Origin: Prevotella sp. oral taxon 299 str. F0039
Lineage (GTDB): Bacteria > Bacteroidota > Bacteroidia > Bacteroidales > Bacteroidaceae
Reading direction: 5' to 3'
DNA: 64,000 nucleotides
Assembly (NCBI RefSeq): GCF_000163055.2
Contig: NC_022124.1
Location: forward strand, 372,001 to 436,000
Position numbers and translations under genes: made by a program. Shown here in pieces: positions 55,591 to 64,000 of this stretch. The number at the start of each line of letters is the position of its first letter. The stretch's first letter is position 1. The notes beneath the pieces were generated by a model. It saw only the letters and a program-made list of their open reading frames with translations, was not told the origin of the DNA and made no database searches.

Positions 55591-56133
55591 ATGTTCATAT
55601 CACAAGAATTAAGAAAAAAAAATATCGCAGAATATCTATTATATATGTGGCAAGTTGAAGACCTTATCAGAGCTTACCAATGTTCCTTGTCTCGAATACA
55701 AAACGAATACATATCTAAATTTGATTATTCGGAAGAGAAAAAGGCAGATTTAATAGATTGGTATGGTGATCTTATTCGAATGATCAATCAAGAAGGTAAA
55801 CGTGAAAAGGGACATCTTTCTATTAATTCTATTCTTGTAGAAGATTTAAAAGATCTACATAATCAATTACTTCAAAGTTCTAAGTTCCCTTTTTATAATG
55901 CCGAATATTATAAAGTACTACCATTTATTGTAGAATTAAGAAATAAAGGAGATAAAGATATCAATGAAATAGAAACATGTTTAAATGCTCTTTATGGTGT
56001 AATGATGCTGAAACTACAAGGCAAGCCATTGTCTGTAAATACAGAAAATGCCATCAAAGAGATTACTATTTTTATTGGTATGCTTTCTGATTATTACATA
56101 AAAGATAAAACAGAAGGATTGATTTTTGAATAA
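55591..56133 (+). CDS. DUF4924 family protein
   Basis: A 180-residue, mainly helical cytoplasmic protein. It starts MFISQELRKKNIAEYLLYMW and continues QVEDLIRAYQCSLSRIQ, which I recognise as DUF4924, a Bacteroidota family of unknown role. There are no cysteines or His clusters suggesting catalysis. It lies between the LysE-type gene and rfbD. Confidence 0.8.
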   Translation: MFISQELRKKNIAEYLLYMWQVEDLIRAYQCSLSRIQNEYISKFDYSEEKKADLIDWYGDLIRMINQEGKREKGHLSINSILVEDLKDLHNQLLQSSKFPFYNAEYYKVLPFIVELRNKGDKDINEIETCLNALYGVMMLKLQGKPLSVNTENAIKEITIFIGMLSDYYIKDKTEGLIFE

Positions 56134-56166
56134 TTTTTCTAGTTTTAGAACATAAACATCATAGAT

Positions 56167-57021
56167 ATGAGAATTTTAGTAACAGGTTCTAATGGACAAT
56201 TAGGAAGCGAAATTGTTGCACTTCAAGCACAAGAATCCCACCACCAATGGTTTAACCTAGATATAAACGAATTAGATATTACTGACAAAAAGGCTATAGA
56301 GCAATTTGTTATGAGTAATAGTATTGATGGAATTATTAACTGTGCAGCTTATACCAATGTAGATAAGGCAGAAGAAGATATAGAGGTTTGTTATAAGGTT
56401 AATAGAGATGCACCTCAATATTTAGCACAAGCCATTGAGAAAGTTGGTGGATTTATTATTCATATTTCAACCGATTATGTTTTTGATGGCATCAGTAATA
56501 TTCCCTATACAGAACAAGATAATCCTAATCCTGTAACTATTTACGGAAAAAGTAAGATAGCAGGGGAACAAAATGTTTGTAACTCTTGTAAACGACATGT
56601 TATTATTCGTACTGCATGGGTTTATTCTTCATTTGGAAAGAATTTTGTAAAAACAATGATAAAGTTAGGTAAAGAGAAAGCAAATCTTGGTGTAATATTT
56701 GACCAAATAGGCTCTCCAACTTATGCTAGAGATTTGGCAAAGACTATAACTACAATTATAAATCAAGGTATAATACCAGGAACTTATAATTTCTCGAATG
56801 AAGGTGTTATTAGTTGGTTTGATTTTACTAAACACATTCATCAACTTGCTAAGATCACTTCGTGCAAGGTGATTCCTATTCATACTGCCGACTACCCAAC
56901 CCTTGCGAAACGTCCACATTTCTCTGTACTTGATAAAACGAAGATAAAAAAGACTTATAATATTGAGATACCTTATTGGAGAGACTCGTTAGAAGAATGT
57001 ATTCAATTACTTAAGCAATAA
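56167..57021 (+). CDS. rfbD: dTDP-4-dehydrorhamnose reductase RfbD
   Basis: A 284-residue short-chain dehydrogenase of the extended type. It makes dTDP-L-rhamnose for surface polysaccharides. The Rossmann loop is VTGSNGQLGSEI, with NCAAYTNVDKAEED and HISTDYVFDG following, and the catalytic Tyr-x-x-x-Lys is in YGKSK. The other rhamnose genes (rfbA, rfbB, rfbC) are not in this window. It is 32 bases upstream of prfC. Confidence 0.94.
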   Translation: MRILVTGSNGQLGSEIVALQAQESHHQWFNLDINELDITDKKAIEQFVMSNSIDGIINCAAYTNVDKAEEDIEVCYKVNRDAPQYLAQAIEKVGGFIIHISTDYVFDGISNIPYTEQDNPNPVTIYGKSKIAGEQNVCNSCKRHVIIRTAWVYSSFGKNFVKTMIKLGKEKANLGVIFDQIGSPTYARDLAKTITTIINQGIIPGTYNFSNEGVISWFDFTKHIHQLAKITSCKVIPIHTADYPTLAKRPHFSVLDKTKIKKTYNIEIPYWRDSLEECIQLLKQ

Positions 57022-57053
57022 TATTATAATAGAATAATAAATAAAGTATAGAT

Positions 57054-58622
57054 ATGCTTAACGAAATAGAAAGAAGAAGAACGTTTGCAATTATATCACA
57101 CCCTGATGCTGGTAAGACTACTCTTACGGAAAAATTCCTTCTCTTCGGAGGTCAGATACAAGTTGCAGGAGCCGTAAAAAGTAATAAAATTAAGAAAACA
57201 GCAACTTCAGACTGGATGGAAATTGAGAAACAAAGAGGTATCTCTGTTTCTACATCTGTGATGGAGTTTGATTATAATAACTACAAAATCAATATTCTAG
57301 ATACACCAGGTCACCAAGACTTTGCTGAAGATACTTATCGTACTTTGACCGCTGTTGACTCTGCAATTATTGTTGTTGACTCTGCAAAAGGTGTAGAAAC
57401 ACAAACCCGAAAGCTAATGGAGGTTTGTAGAATGAGAAAGACACCTGTTATTATTTTCGTTAATAAGATGGATCGAGAAGGACGTGATCCTTTTGATATC
57501 CTCGACGAATTAGAAAAGGAACTACAAATTAAAACCTGTCCATTGTCGTGGCCTATCAATCAAGGAATTAAGTTTAAAGGTGTTTATAATATATATGAAC
57601 AGAAGTTAGACCTCTTTACTCCTAACAAACAGAAGGTGACAGAAAAGGTAGAAGTTGATATCAATAGCAAGGAATTAGACTCACGTGTGGGTGATAGTGA
57701 TGCTTCTAAATTGCGTGACGATCTAGAACTTGTTCAAGAAGTATATCCAACTTTCGACAATGCTTCATATAAAGCAGCAGAAACCGCACCTGTTTTCTTT
57801 GGTTCTGCATTGAATAACTTTGGTGTACAAGAATTGCTAGATTGTTTTGTTGAGATTGCTCCTTCTCCTCGTCCAACTAAAGCTGAAGAGAGAGAAGTGA
57901 AACCAGAAGAACCTAAGTTCACTGGATTTATCTTTAAAATTACTGCAAACATCGACCCAAATCATCGTAGTTGTATTGCTTTCTGTAAGATCTGTAGTGG
58001 TAAGTTTGTGCGCAATCAACCTTACTTACATGTGCGTTTAGGAAAGACTGTACGCTTTTCTTCTCCCACACAGTTCATGGCTCAACGTAAAAGTACTATT
58101 GATGAGGCATATCCAGGTGATATTATTGGTTTACCAGACAATGGTATCTTTAAGATAGGTGATACTATAACCGATGGAGAGCAATTACATTTCCTTGGGT
58201 TACCATCATTCTCTCCTGAGATGTTTAAATATATTGAGAACGATGATCCAATGAAAACAAAGCAACTTAATAAGGGTATCGACCAGCTAATGGACGAAGG
58301 TGTTGCTCAGTTATTTGTTAATCAGTTTAACAATCGTAAGATTATTGGAACCGTAGGACAACTTCAATTCGAGGTAATTCAATATCGTTTGGAAAACGAA
58401 TACAATGCAAAATGTCGTTGGGAGCCTGTCCATCTTTATAAAGCTTGTTGGATTGAGGCTGATAGTGAAGCAGAATTAGAGAACTTCAAGAAACGAAAAT
58501 ACCAATATATGGCAAAGGATAAGGAGGGAAGAGATGTGTTCCTTGCCGACTCAAGCTATGTTTTGAGTATGGCACAACAAGACTTTGAGCATATAAAATT
58601 CCACTTTACATCTGAATTCTAG
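57054..58622 (+). CDS. prfC: Peptide chain release factor 3
   Basis: A 522-residue GTPase of full length that recycles class I release factors. G1 is [15 protein letters not shown], switch II follows in [15 protein letters not shown], and G4 is NKMDRE. The RF3-specific [20 protein letters not shown] and C-terminal domains with [17 protein letters not shown] are present. It ends the operon, and a hairpin terminator lies about 35 bases on. Confidence 0.97.
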   Translation: MLNEIERRRTFAIISHPDAGKTTLTEKFLLFGGQIQVAGAVKSNKIKKTATSDWMEIEKQRGISVSTSVMEFDYNNYKINILDTPGHQDFAEDTYRTLTAVDSAIIVVDSAKGVETQTRKLMEVCRMRKTPVIIFVNKMDREGRDPFDILDELEKELQIKTCPLSWPINQGIKFKGVYNIYEQKLDLFTPNKQKVTEKVEVDINSKELDSRVGDSDASKLRDDLELVQEVYPTFDNASYKAAETAPVFFGSALNNFGVQELLDCFVEIAPSPRPTKAEEREVKPEEPKFTGFIFKITANIDPNHRSCIAFCKICSGKFVRNQPYLHVRLGKTVRFSSPTQFMAQRKSTIDEAYPGDIIGLPDNGIFKIGDTITDGEQLHFLGLPSFSPEMFKYIENDDPMKTKQLNKGIDQLMDEGVAQLFVNQFNNRKIIGTVGQLQFEVIQYRLENEYNAKCRWEPVHLYKACWIEADSEAELENFKKRKYQYMAKDKEGRDVFLADSSYVLSMAQQDFEHIKFHFTSEF

Positions 58623-58657
58623 TAGTTCTTTTACTAAAGAAAGAATACTATATAAAT

Positions 58658-58697
58658 AAAAGAGGGTGTGTATTGCAATATACATGTCCTCTTTTTT
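58658..58697 (+). terminator. Terminator of prfC
   Basis: AAAAGAGG pairs with CCTCTTTT, with an inner TGTATTGCAATATACA palindrome, then T residues. Confidence 0.85.
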
Positions 58698-58741
58698 GTT
58701 TGAGTTACTTTATTGTCAGCTTTTTAGAATCTTATATGTTC

Positions 58742-58829
58742 TCTCCTAATAGCATTATTTTTGCGATACAAAAGCATTGTGTTTACATCTCAATTGCATT
58801 GCTTTTTGATAGAAAAAGCAATGAGTTTT
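58742..58829. repeat. 22-base palindromic repeat array F (4 units)
   Basis: Units at 58742, 58764, 58786 and 58808. The cores run from TAATAGCATTATTTTTG through CAAAAGCATTGTGTTTA and CAATTGCATTGCTTTTT to AAAAAGCAATGAGTTTT. It lies in the convergent gap after prfC. Confidence 0.85.
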
Positions 58830-59263
58830 TCTAGCTATCATTTTGTGTGCGTGTTTCAATATAAAAATATTTTATAAGCATTATTTTTTGATTCATTTTA
58901 GAATATTGAAGTTCGGTAAAACTTTTCTCTTTTATTCATTGTAATAAAGAAAACCCTTAAAAGTACTATTTTTTTTGTATTCTTCTCTGAATATTTGCCT
59001 TAAGTTCATTTAAGTAAAAGTTTTTGATAACTATTACTATTTGAGAGCCAAAGTAAGTCCCTATTGGTTATATGAATCTGTAGTGTCGAGAGATAAAGGC
59101 TTATAGAACTTTCTATCAGTTTTTATCGGATAGTAATAATTTTATAAGTAGGTAGTGTACTAAAGAAGTTTGTGTTTACGCACTTTCTTAGCACATTATT
59201 CTTTTAGGATAGTACATACCCAACGTTATTTTAATGTGCAGATATAATTATCTTTCTAAAAGA
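58830..59263. other. Noncoding DNA with an imperfect inverted-repeat element
   Basis: No credible coding frame. Bases 59151-59220 form an imperfect inverted repeat: GGTAGTGTACTAAAGAA on the left, and on the right the reverse complement of GGTATGTACTATCCTAAAAG. It looks like a small decayed mobile element or two joined element ends. Its left side resembles bases 32221-32263. Confidence 0.35.
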
Positions 59264-59295
59264 TTTGGTATCTTAGAATAAAAATATTATTTTTG
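59264..59295 (+). promoter_or_regulatory. Orphan consensus promoter
   Basis: TTTG (59264-59267), 20 bases and TATTTTTG (59288-59295), an exact consensus, with no coding frame downstream. Confidence 0.7.
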
Positions 59296-59301
59296 TATTG
59301 T

Positions 59302-59381
59302 TATCCTGAATACAATCTTTTTACCTTTAAAAACTAATACCTATTGGTTCAAATGCCTAGCTCTGTGAAGAGCTAGGCATT
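59302..59381 (+). ncRNA. Candidate small RNA
   Basis: A transcript starting about 6 bases beyond the orphan promoter would run some 80 bases to a perfect 13-base stem (AATGCCTAGCTCT, 59352-59364, with its complement at 59369-59381) closed by a GTGA loop of the stable GNRA type. There is no clear T run after the stem, so termination there is uncertain. No family was recognised. Confidence 0.35.
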
Positions 59382-59539
59382 ATTCATCGTAGTAAATGTA
59401 TGGAACAATAAATATTTGTCTAGGGTAAGCATGCATTTAATGGTAGCATACTAAAATATGAGCTTATACACTTTTATAGTATACACCTACCAATATTATG
59501 TAAAGAATGAGATATTGTTAGTTTAATCTTGATACAAAA

Positions 59540-59577
59540 AAAATATAAGGAGGTATTAAAATACCTCCTTATATTTT
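59540..59577 (-). terminator. Terminator of the AspT-type transporter gene
   Basis: ATATAAGGAGGTAT and ATACCTCCTTATAT form a 14-base stem with a TAAA loop; the minus strand continues with T residues. Confidence 0.88.
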
Positions 59578-59596
59578 TCATATTGTAATTGAATCC

Positions 59597-61294
59597 CTAT
59601 CCACCACAGAAGAAGAGTACAATTAGTTGTGCTGTAAATATTCTAAGAAACATTGTTAATGGATACACTGTTGAGTAACTAATAGATGCTGCCTCCCTGT
59701 TGCTAATTTGATTTGCGTATGCCAATGCAGGGGGGTCTGTGTATGTTCCAGCAAGCATTCCCATAATGGTGAAATAATTAAATTTGTATTTCATCCGGGC
59801 AATTGTTCCTATGATTAGGATAGGAATGATAGTTATAATAAAGCCTGTGTAAACATATTTTAATCCGTCTCCTTGTACAACTGTATCCCAAAAATGTGCT
59901 CCAGCTTTGATACCAACGCATGCAAGGAAAAGAACTAAACCTATTTCTCTTAACATCATGTTTGCGGATGTAGTGGTGTAGGATACCAACTTAAACTTAT
60001 ATCCAAAGCGACCTATAAGGATTGAAATAATCAATGGACCTCCTGCGATACCTAATTTTAGTGGAACTGGCATGCTGGGAAGACTGATAGGAATACTTCC
60101 AAAAATAATACCAACAATGATTCCAATAAATATCGTTACAATATTTGGTGTATCTAGGTGTCGAGTTGAATTTCCAACTAATGTACTTACACGATTTACA
60201 TTATCTTCAGGACCTACAACCATTATTCTATCGCCAATTTGAAAGCGATGGTTTCGAGTTGCGAATAAGTCCATTCCTTGTCGAGTTATACGTGTTACAT
60301 TTACGCCATATATACATGAAAAATTCAGACTTCCAAGGGTCTTACCATTTATTGCAGGACTTGTAACAATTAATCTTTTTGATATCATCGGTTGAGCTTG
60401 ATGATCTTCTTTCCATTCAGCTTCAATTTCAGGACCAATGAATGCCTGAATAGCTTCATAGTCTCCTTCTGCACATACAATAAGAACCTCGTCTTCTAAG
60501 TTGAAAATGGTTTCTTGGTTAGGAATAATAATAGTTCCATTTTGTAGCATTCTGGTACAAACCATTTCACGATTCAAAAACTCTGAAATTTGTTTAAGAG
60601 TTCTTCCTACGATGAAAGAATTACGTACTTGTAAGTACATTTGATGAGGTTTTGCATGTGGGTTGTCTATTTCTGTCTCTGCGAGTTGCTTGTCTTCTTT
60701 TTCAAGATTGATCTTACAAATGTAGCGAATCGCAATAGTTGCTCCAATAATACCAAGTACTCCGAGAGGATAAGCACAAGCATAACCACTTGCAATCATT
60801 GGGCGTGTAGCTTCATTAGGGAACACAGAAACCAAAGCTTCATTGGCAGCACCAAGTCCAGGTGTGTTAGTTACAGCTCCAAAGAGTGTTCCTACCATCA
60901 TTGGAAGGTTGTTGGGGTTAGATGTGTCGAAGAAAAGATAGTAGCAACCAAACATCACTAAAATGTTCAGCAGAATTGTTACAGTTGATAACATGTTCAG
61001 AGTAACTCCTCCTTTTCTAAAACTTTCGAAGAAACCAGGACCAACTTGTAGACCGATACAGAATACAAATAGAATCAAACCGAAGTCTTGTACAAAAGTA
61101 AGAATTGGAAGAGGAGCTGTAAATCCGATATGTCCTGCAATGATACCTGTAAAAAGTACAAATGTTACGCCTAGTGAAATTCCTGCAATTTTTATTTTAC
61201 CTAATAACACTCCGATAGAGATTACAAGGGCAAATAACAATGCAATATGGGCAACCGACTCAGTATTGGTAAATAGATTGTTTAACCATTCCAT
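59597..61294 (-). CDS. AspT/YidE-type putative transporter with TrkA-C domains
   Basis: A 565-residue membrane protein of the aspartate:alanine exchanger family. An N-terminal half of five to six helices (residues about 15-190) includes GTLFGAVTNTPGLGAANEAL. Two cytoplasmic TrkA-C (RCK_C) regulatory domains follow (about 215-300 and 300-385), then a second set of about five helices with LACVGIKAGAHFWDTVV and AGTYTDPPALAYAN. The paired GxxTNTPGL and GTYTDPPAL blocks are the inverted-repeat core. Substrate is uncertain (amino or dicarboxylic acids). proS lies immediately upstream on the same strand. Confidence 0.9.
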   Translation of the reverse strand: MEWLNNLFTNTESVAHIALLFALVISIGVLLGKIKIAGISLGVTFVLFTGIIAGHIGFTAPLPILTFVQDFGLILFVFCIGLQVGPGFFESFRKGGVTLNMLSTVTILLNILVMFGCYYLFFDTSNPNNLPMMVGTLFGAVTNTPGLGAANEALVSVFPNEATRPMIASGYACAYPLGVLGIIGATIAIRYICKINLEKEDKQLAETEIDNPHAKPHQMYLQVRNSFIVGRTLKQISEFLNREMVCTRMLQNGTIIIPNQETIFNLEDEVLIVCAEGDYEAIQAFIGPEIEAEWKEDHQAQPMISKRLIVTSPAINGKTLGSLNFSCIYGVNVTRITRQGMDLFATRNHRFQIGDRIMVVGPEDNVNRVSTLVGNSTRHLDTPNIVTIFIGIIVGIIFGSIPISLPSMPVPLKLGIAGGPLIISILIGRFGYKFKLVSYTTTSANMMLREIGLVLFLACVGIKAGAHFWDTVVQGDGLKYVYTGFIITIIPILIIGTIARMKYKFNYFTIMGMLAGTYTDPPALAYANQISNREAASISYSTVYPLTMFLRIFTAQLIVLFFCGG

Positions 61295-61318
61295 AGTTTG
61301 CTATTATTATTTATATTA

Positions 61319-62800
61319 TTAGTAACTTCTTGCAATGATCACACGATATTTAGATGGTTTACCAGAAACCATGTCTATTCCTTCTGTTTGCTCGTAAGCA
61401 AAAGGTACACAACGAATAGTTGCTTGTGTATCTTCTTTGATTTTAGCTTCTGTTTCGGCTGTACCATCCCAGTGACAAAGGAAGAATCCACCTTCTTTTA
61501 CCTTTTCTTTGAACTCTTCATAGTTCTCACATTCATACACTCTTTCATCTCTATACGTGCGAGCTTTTTCAAATATATTATTTTGAATGTTGTCTAATAG
61601 CTGTATAATGTGTTCTGCAATCCCATTTAATGAAACAGTTTCTTTTTCAAGAGTATCACGTCTCATAATTTCCACAGTGTTGCTTTCAAGGTCTCTTCCT
61701 CCCATAACAAGGCGAACAGGAACTCCCTTTAATTCGTAATCTGCAAACTTGAAACCAGGACGTTTGTTATCACTATCATCGAATTTTACGCTGATTCCGT
61801 TTTCTCTTAGTTTTGAAATAACTGGTTGAAGTTTTTCTGTGATAGCAGATAGTTGTTCTTCTCCCTTTGCAATAGGAATGATAACAACTTGAATAGGAGC
61901 AAGTTTTGGAGGAAGGACTAAACCATTATCGTCGCTATGAGTCATGATTAAAGCACCTATAAGACGTGTTGACACACCCCAAGATGTAGCCCATACGTAT
62001 TCTGCTTTATTCTCTTTATTTAAGAATGTTACATCAAATGATTTCGCAAAGTTTTGTCCTAAGAAGTGAGAAGTACCACTTTGAAGTGCTTTTCCATCTT
62101 GCATCATCGCCTCAATAGTATATGTGTCAAGAGCACCAGCAAACTTTTCACTTTCACTTTTCACTCCTTGAAGAACAGGAACAGCCATCCATTTTTCTGC
62201 AAATGTCGCATAAACACTTAACATTTTACGTGCTTCTTCAACTGCTTCTTCTTTTGTTGCGTGAGCAGTATGACCTTCTTGCCATAAAAATTCAGATGTT
62301 CTTAAGAATGGACGAGTACGCATTTCCCATCTCATTACATTGCACCATTGGTTGCACATCAAAGGAAGATCTCTCCAAGATTTAATCCAGTTTTTGTAAG
62401 TATTCCATATAATGGTTTCAGATGTAGGACGAATGATTAGTTCTTCTTCTAATCTTGCAGATGGATCAACAACTACTCCTGCACCGCTTTCACTATTCTT
62501 TAGACGATAGTGAGTAACAACTGCGCATTCTTTTGCAAATCCTTCAACATGTTCTGCTTCTCTACTTAAGAATGATTTAGGAATAAGTAGGGGGAAATAT
62601 GCATTTTGAGCACCTGTTTCTTTAAACATCTTGTCAAGTTGTTGTTGCATTTTCTCCCAAATAGCATATCCATATGGTTTGATAACCATACAACCTCTAA
62701 CAGCAGATTGTTCTGCTAAATCAGCCTTAATGACAAGATCATTAAACCACTGACTATAATTTTCTGCTCTTTTTGTGAGCTCTTTTAGTTCCTTTGGCAT
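61319..62800 (-). CDS. proS: Proline--tRNA ligase (archaeal/eukaryotic-like form)
   Basis: A 493-residue class II synthetase. [19 protein letters not shown] and the motif 2 region [21 protein letters not shown] are visible, with motif 3 near [15 protein letters not shown]. There is no editing insertion between motifs 2 and 3, and a C-terminal zinc-like or tyrosine-ended domain closes the protein with ARSY. This is the short form shared with archaea and eukaryotes, common in Bacteroidota. The AspT-type gene follows after 24 bases. Confidence 0.96.
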   Translation of the reverse strand: MPKELKELTKRAENYSQWFNDLVIKADLAEQSAVRGCMVIKPYGYAIWEKMQQQLDKMFKETGAQNAYFPLLIPKSFLSREAEHVEGFAKECAVVTHYRLKNSESGAGVVVDPSARLEEELIIRPTSETIIWNTYKNWIKSWRDLPLMCNQWCNVMRWEMRTRPFLRTSEFLWQEGHTAHATKEEAVEEARKMLSVYATFAEKWMAVPVLQGVKSESEKFAGALDTYTIEAMMQDGKALQSGTSHFLGQNFAKSFDVTFLNKENKAEYVWATSWGVSTRLIGALIMTHSDDNGLVLPPKLAPIQVVIIPIAKGEEQLSAITEKLQPVISKLRENGISVKFDDSDNKRPGFKFADYELKGVPVRLVMGGRDLESNTVEIMRRDTLEKETVSLNGIAEHIIQLLDNIQNNIFEKARTYRDERVYECENYEEFKEKVKEGGFFLCHWDGTAETEAKIKEDTQATIRCVPFAYEQTEGIDMVSGKPSKYRVIIARSY

Positions 62801-62888
62801 AAGTTATTTCTCTATAATTATAGTGTTTAATTTGGCTACAAAAGTACAAAAAAATGTTGGTAAATAAATGGGTTGTGATAAAAAAGAA

Positions 62889-62896
62889 TTACCTTT
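62889..62896 (+). promoter_or_regulatory. -7 box of the OmpA lipoprotein gene
   Basis: TACCTTTG, 32 bases before the ATG at 62929. No good -33 box. Confidence 0.5.
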
Positions 62897-62928
62897 GCAC
62901 TGCGTAATATTTAATTTTATAGGTAATT

Positions 62929-63606
62929 ATGAAGAATGTAAAGATGATAACACTTGGTATGTGTTGTTTAACTATATTAAGTTGTCAAACAAAACAAGGG
63001 ACTGGTGCGCTTATTGGTACTGGAGGCGGTGCCGTTTTAGGTGCTATTATTGGGAGAATTGCAGGTAATACAGCCGTAGGAGCAGCAATTGGTGGAGCTG
63101 TAGGAGCAGGTGCTGGTGCAATAATTGGACGTCATATGGATAAAGTTGCCCAAGAAACCGCAGCAAAAGTAAAGAGTGCAAAGATTGAAGAAGTTACAGA
63201 TGCTAATGGTTTAAAGGCCGTTAAAGTAACATTTGATAGTGGCATTTTATTCTCAACAAATAAGGCAGTATTAAGTCAAACAAGTAAGAATGATCTTGCA
63301 AAGTTTGCAACAATATTGAAAGAAAACAGAGATTGCCATGTTGATATCTATGGACATACAGACTCTACAGGTAACGATGGAATCAATATTCCTTTGAGTA
63401 ATAGTCGTGCTCGTAGCGTTGTTAACTACTTAGAGTCATGTGGCGTAACAGGCTCTCAATTCAAAAACGTACAAGGTAAAGGTAGTTCTGAGCCAGTAGC
63501 AAGCAATTCTACTGCTAGTGGCCGTCAACAAAACCGTCGTGTTGAAGTGTATTTGTATGCAAGTCAAGCAATGGTTAATGCTGCCAACAATGGTACTTTA
63601 AGATAA
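62929..63606 (+). CDS. OmpA family lipoprotein with glycine-zipper segment
   Basis: A 225-residue lipoprotein. A short signal ends in the lipobox ILSC (about residue 19). A glycine-zipper region follows (about 25-70: GGGAVLGAIIGRIAGNTAVG and AAIGGAVGAGAGAIIG), then a C-terminal OmpA domain with FDSGILFSTNKAVLS, DIYGHTDSTGNDGIN and the peptidoglycan-binding LSNSRARSVVNYL and NRRVEVYL. It resembles YiaD-type proteins that link the outer membrane to peptidoglycan. It precedes the transglycosylase gene by 71 bases, with a terminator between. Confidence 0.92.
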   Translation: MKNVKMITLGMCCLTILSCQTKQGTGALIGTGGGAVLGAIIGRIAGNTAVGAAIGGAVGAGAGAIIGRHMDKVAQETAAKVKSAKIEEVTDANGLKAVKVTFDSGILFSTNKAVLSQTSKNDLAKFATILKENRDCHVDIYGHTDSTGNDGINIPLSNSRARSVVNYLESCGVTGSQFKNVQGKGSSEPVASNSTASGRQQNRRVEVYLYASQAMVNAANNGTLR

Positions 63607-63641
63607 GAAGAATAAGAACTTATTTATAAAAGCATTTAAAT

Positions 63642-63672
63642 GGGGAGCACCATAGCGAGTGCTCCTCTTTTA
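63642..63672 (+). terminator. Terminator of the OmpA lipoprotein gene
   Basis: GGGGAGCAC and GTGCTCCTC form a stem of eight to nine pairs followed by TTTTATT. It ends just before the next start codon. Confidence 0.8.
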
Positions 63673-63677
63673 TTATT

Positions 63678-64000
63678 ATGAGACAAGTACAAAAAATTAT
63701 ACGCTGGATACTCGCTTTGTTCTTTGGAAGTAGTATTCTTGCAGTAGTTTTATATCGTTTTATACCCGTATATGTCACCCCATTGATGATTATACGCTGT
63801 ATACAGCATTCTGGAGATGAAGGAGGAGCAGGCATACATCACTCTTGGATACCTCTTTCTGAGATGTCAAAGTATATGCCTGTCGCTGTTATTGCAAGTG
63901 AAGATCAACGTTTCATGATGCATCATGGATTTGATTATGATGCAATAGAGAAAGCGGCAAAACACAATTTAAAGAAGAAAGGCAAGAAGTTGGGCGCAAG
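63678..64000 (+). CDS. mtgA: Monofunctional peptidoglycan transglycosylase (3' end outside window)
   Basis: The open frame from the ATG at 63678 runs to the window edge (about 107 residues). It starts MRQVQKIIRWILALFFGSSI, a basic N-terminus with one membrane anchor (about 8-28). The GT51 active-site segment VAVIASEDQRFMMHHGFD follows, with the catalytic Glu in SEDQ. A GT51 domain without room to judge a transpeptidase part is seen; the N-terminal features favour MtgA over a bifunctional penicillin-binding protein. It polymerises lipid II into glycan strands at the inner membrane. Confidence 0.85.
   Translation, partial: MRQVQKIIRWILALFFGSSILAVVLYRFIPVYVTPLMIIRCIQHSGDEGGAGIHHSWIPLSEMSKYMPVAVIASEDQRFMMHHGFDYDAIEKAAKHNLKKKGKKLGA

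Noticed and set aside
62868-63068. A 66-codon Cys/Trp-rich frame overlapping the OmpA lipoprotein start
   Set aside because: It is an out-of-frame shadow of the lipoprotein gene and its promoter.

Overview
The window is chromosomal DNA of a member of the Bacteroidota, most likely Prevotella or a close relative in the Prevotellaceae. The evidence is: AT-rich intergenic DNA; promoters of the Bacteroides type (TTTG, about 20 bases, TAnnTTTG) with few Shine-Dalgarno sites; families largely confined to this phylum (DUF2723, DUF4112, DUF4348, DUF2023, DUF5020, DUF4295, DUF4924); and Bacteroidota gene orders such as sigma-54 regulator-lptE-TPR-secG, rpmB-rpmG-DUF4295 and lysE-DUF4924-rfbD-prfC. Almost all of it is core genome. 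I see no prophage, CRISPR array, plasmid functions or intact insertion sequence.

Layout. 1-3.5 kb (+): end of a DUF2723 membrane protein, polysaccharide deacetylase, queG, DUF4112. 3.7-11.7 kb (-): one long run with a THUMP rRNA methyltransferase, S9 peptidase, purD, a membrane protein, a DedA-like protein and a metal ABC transporter lacking its permease. 11.7-13.0 kb: noncoding, with a decayed IS982-type transposase. 13.0-19.4 kb: OmpA-like porin, acyl-ACP thioesterase, pheS (-), DUF4348 lipoprotein, murB and an MBL hydrolase. 19.6-25.9 kb: tRNA-His, secG/TPR/lptE/sigma-54 regulator, menA, an HD-domain protein, rpmA/rplU and a 54-residue lipoprotein. 26.2-32.0 kb (+): mtaB, a glycosyltransferase, pheT, yebC. 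32.5-38.6 kb: DUF2023-flavodoxin, trmD, DUF5020, ligA, type II pantothenate kinase. 39.2-46.7 kb (+): glucosaminidase-LysM, DMP19-like, smpB, map, tsaD, CinA-like, L28/L33/DUF4295, SlyD-like FKBP, aroC. 46.8-54.7 kb (-): pdxT, pdxS, a ThiD-like/AraC fusion, GH13 amylase, fabD, L9/S18/S6, ROK kinase. 54.9-64.0 kb: lysE-DUF4924-rfbD-prfC, AspT-type transporter, proS, OmpA lipoprotein, and the start of a peptidoglycan transglycosylase.

Two things stand out. First, six intergenic places (3.6, 12.0, 15.3, 24.5, 38.8 and 58.8 kb) hold arrays of four or five units with an exact 22-base period. Each unit is a roughly palindromic 17-base core near YAAAAGCAWTGCTTTTR plus a 5-base variable spacer. This is a dispersed, unnamed repeat family that looks like phased operators or bidirectional hairpins. 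Second, the first gene of the pdxST (vitamin B6) operon joins a ThiD-like kinase domain, whose catalytic HGTGC motif is degraded to HGKNN, to an AraC-type DNA-binding domain. It reads as a B6 regulator that uses a dead kinase as its sensor.

Smaller points are an orphan consensus promoter followed by a perfect hairpin at 59.3 kb (possible small RNA), overlapping face-to-face promoters of menA and the HD-domain gene, several near-leaderless starts, strong Shine-Dalgarno sites kept only on internal ribosomal-protein genes, and a promoter-backed 61-residue membrane protein at 53.4 kb. Coordinates, motifs and repeats were read by eye. Family names rest on recognised motifs, not on a database search.
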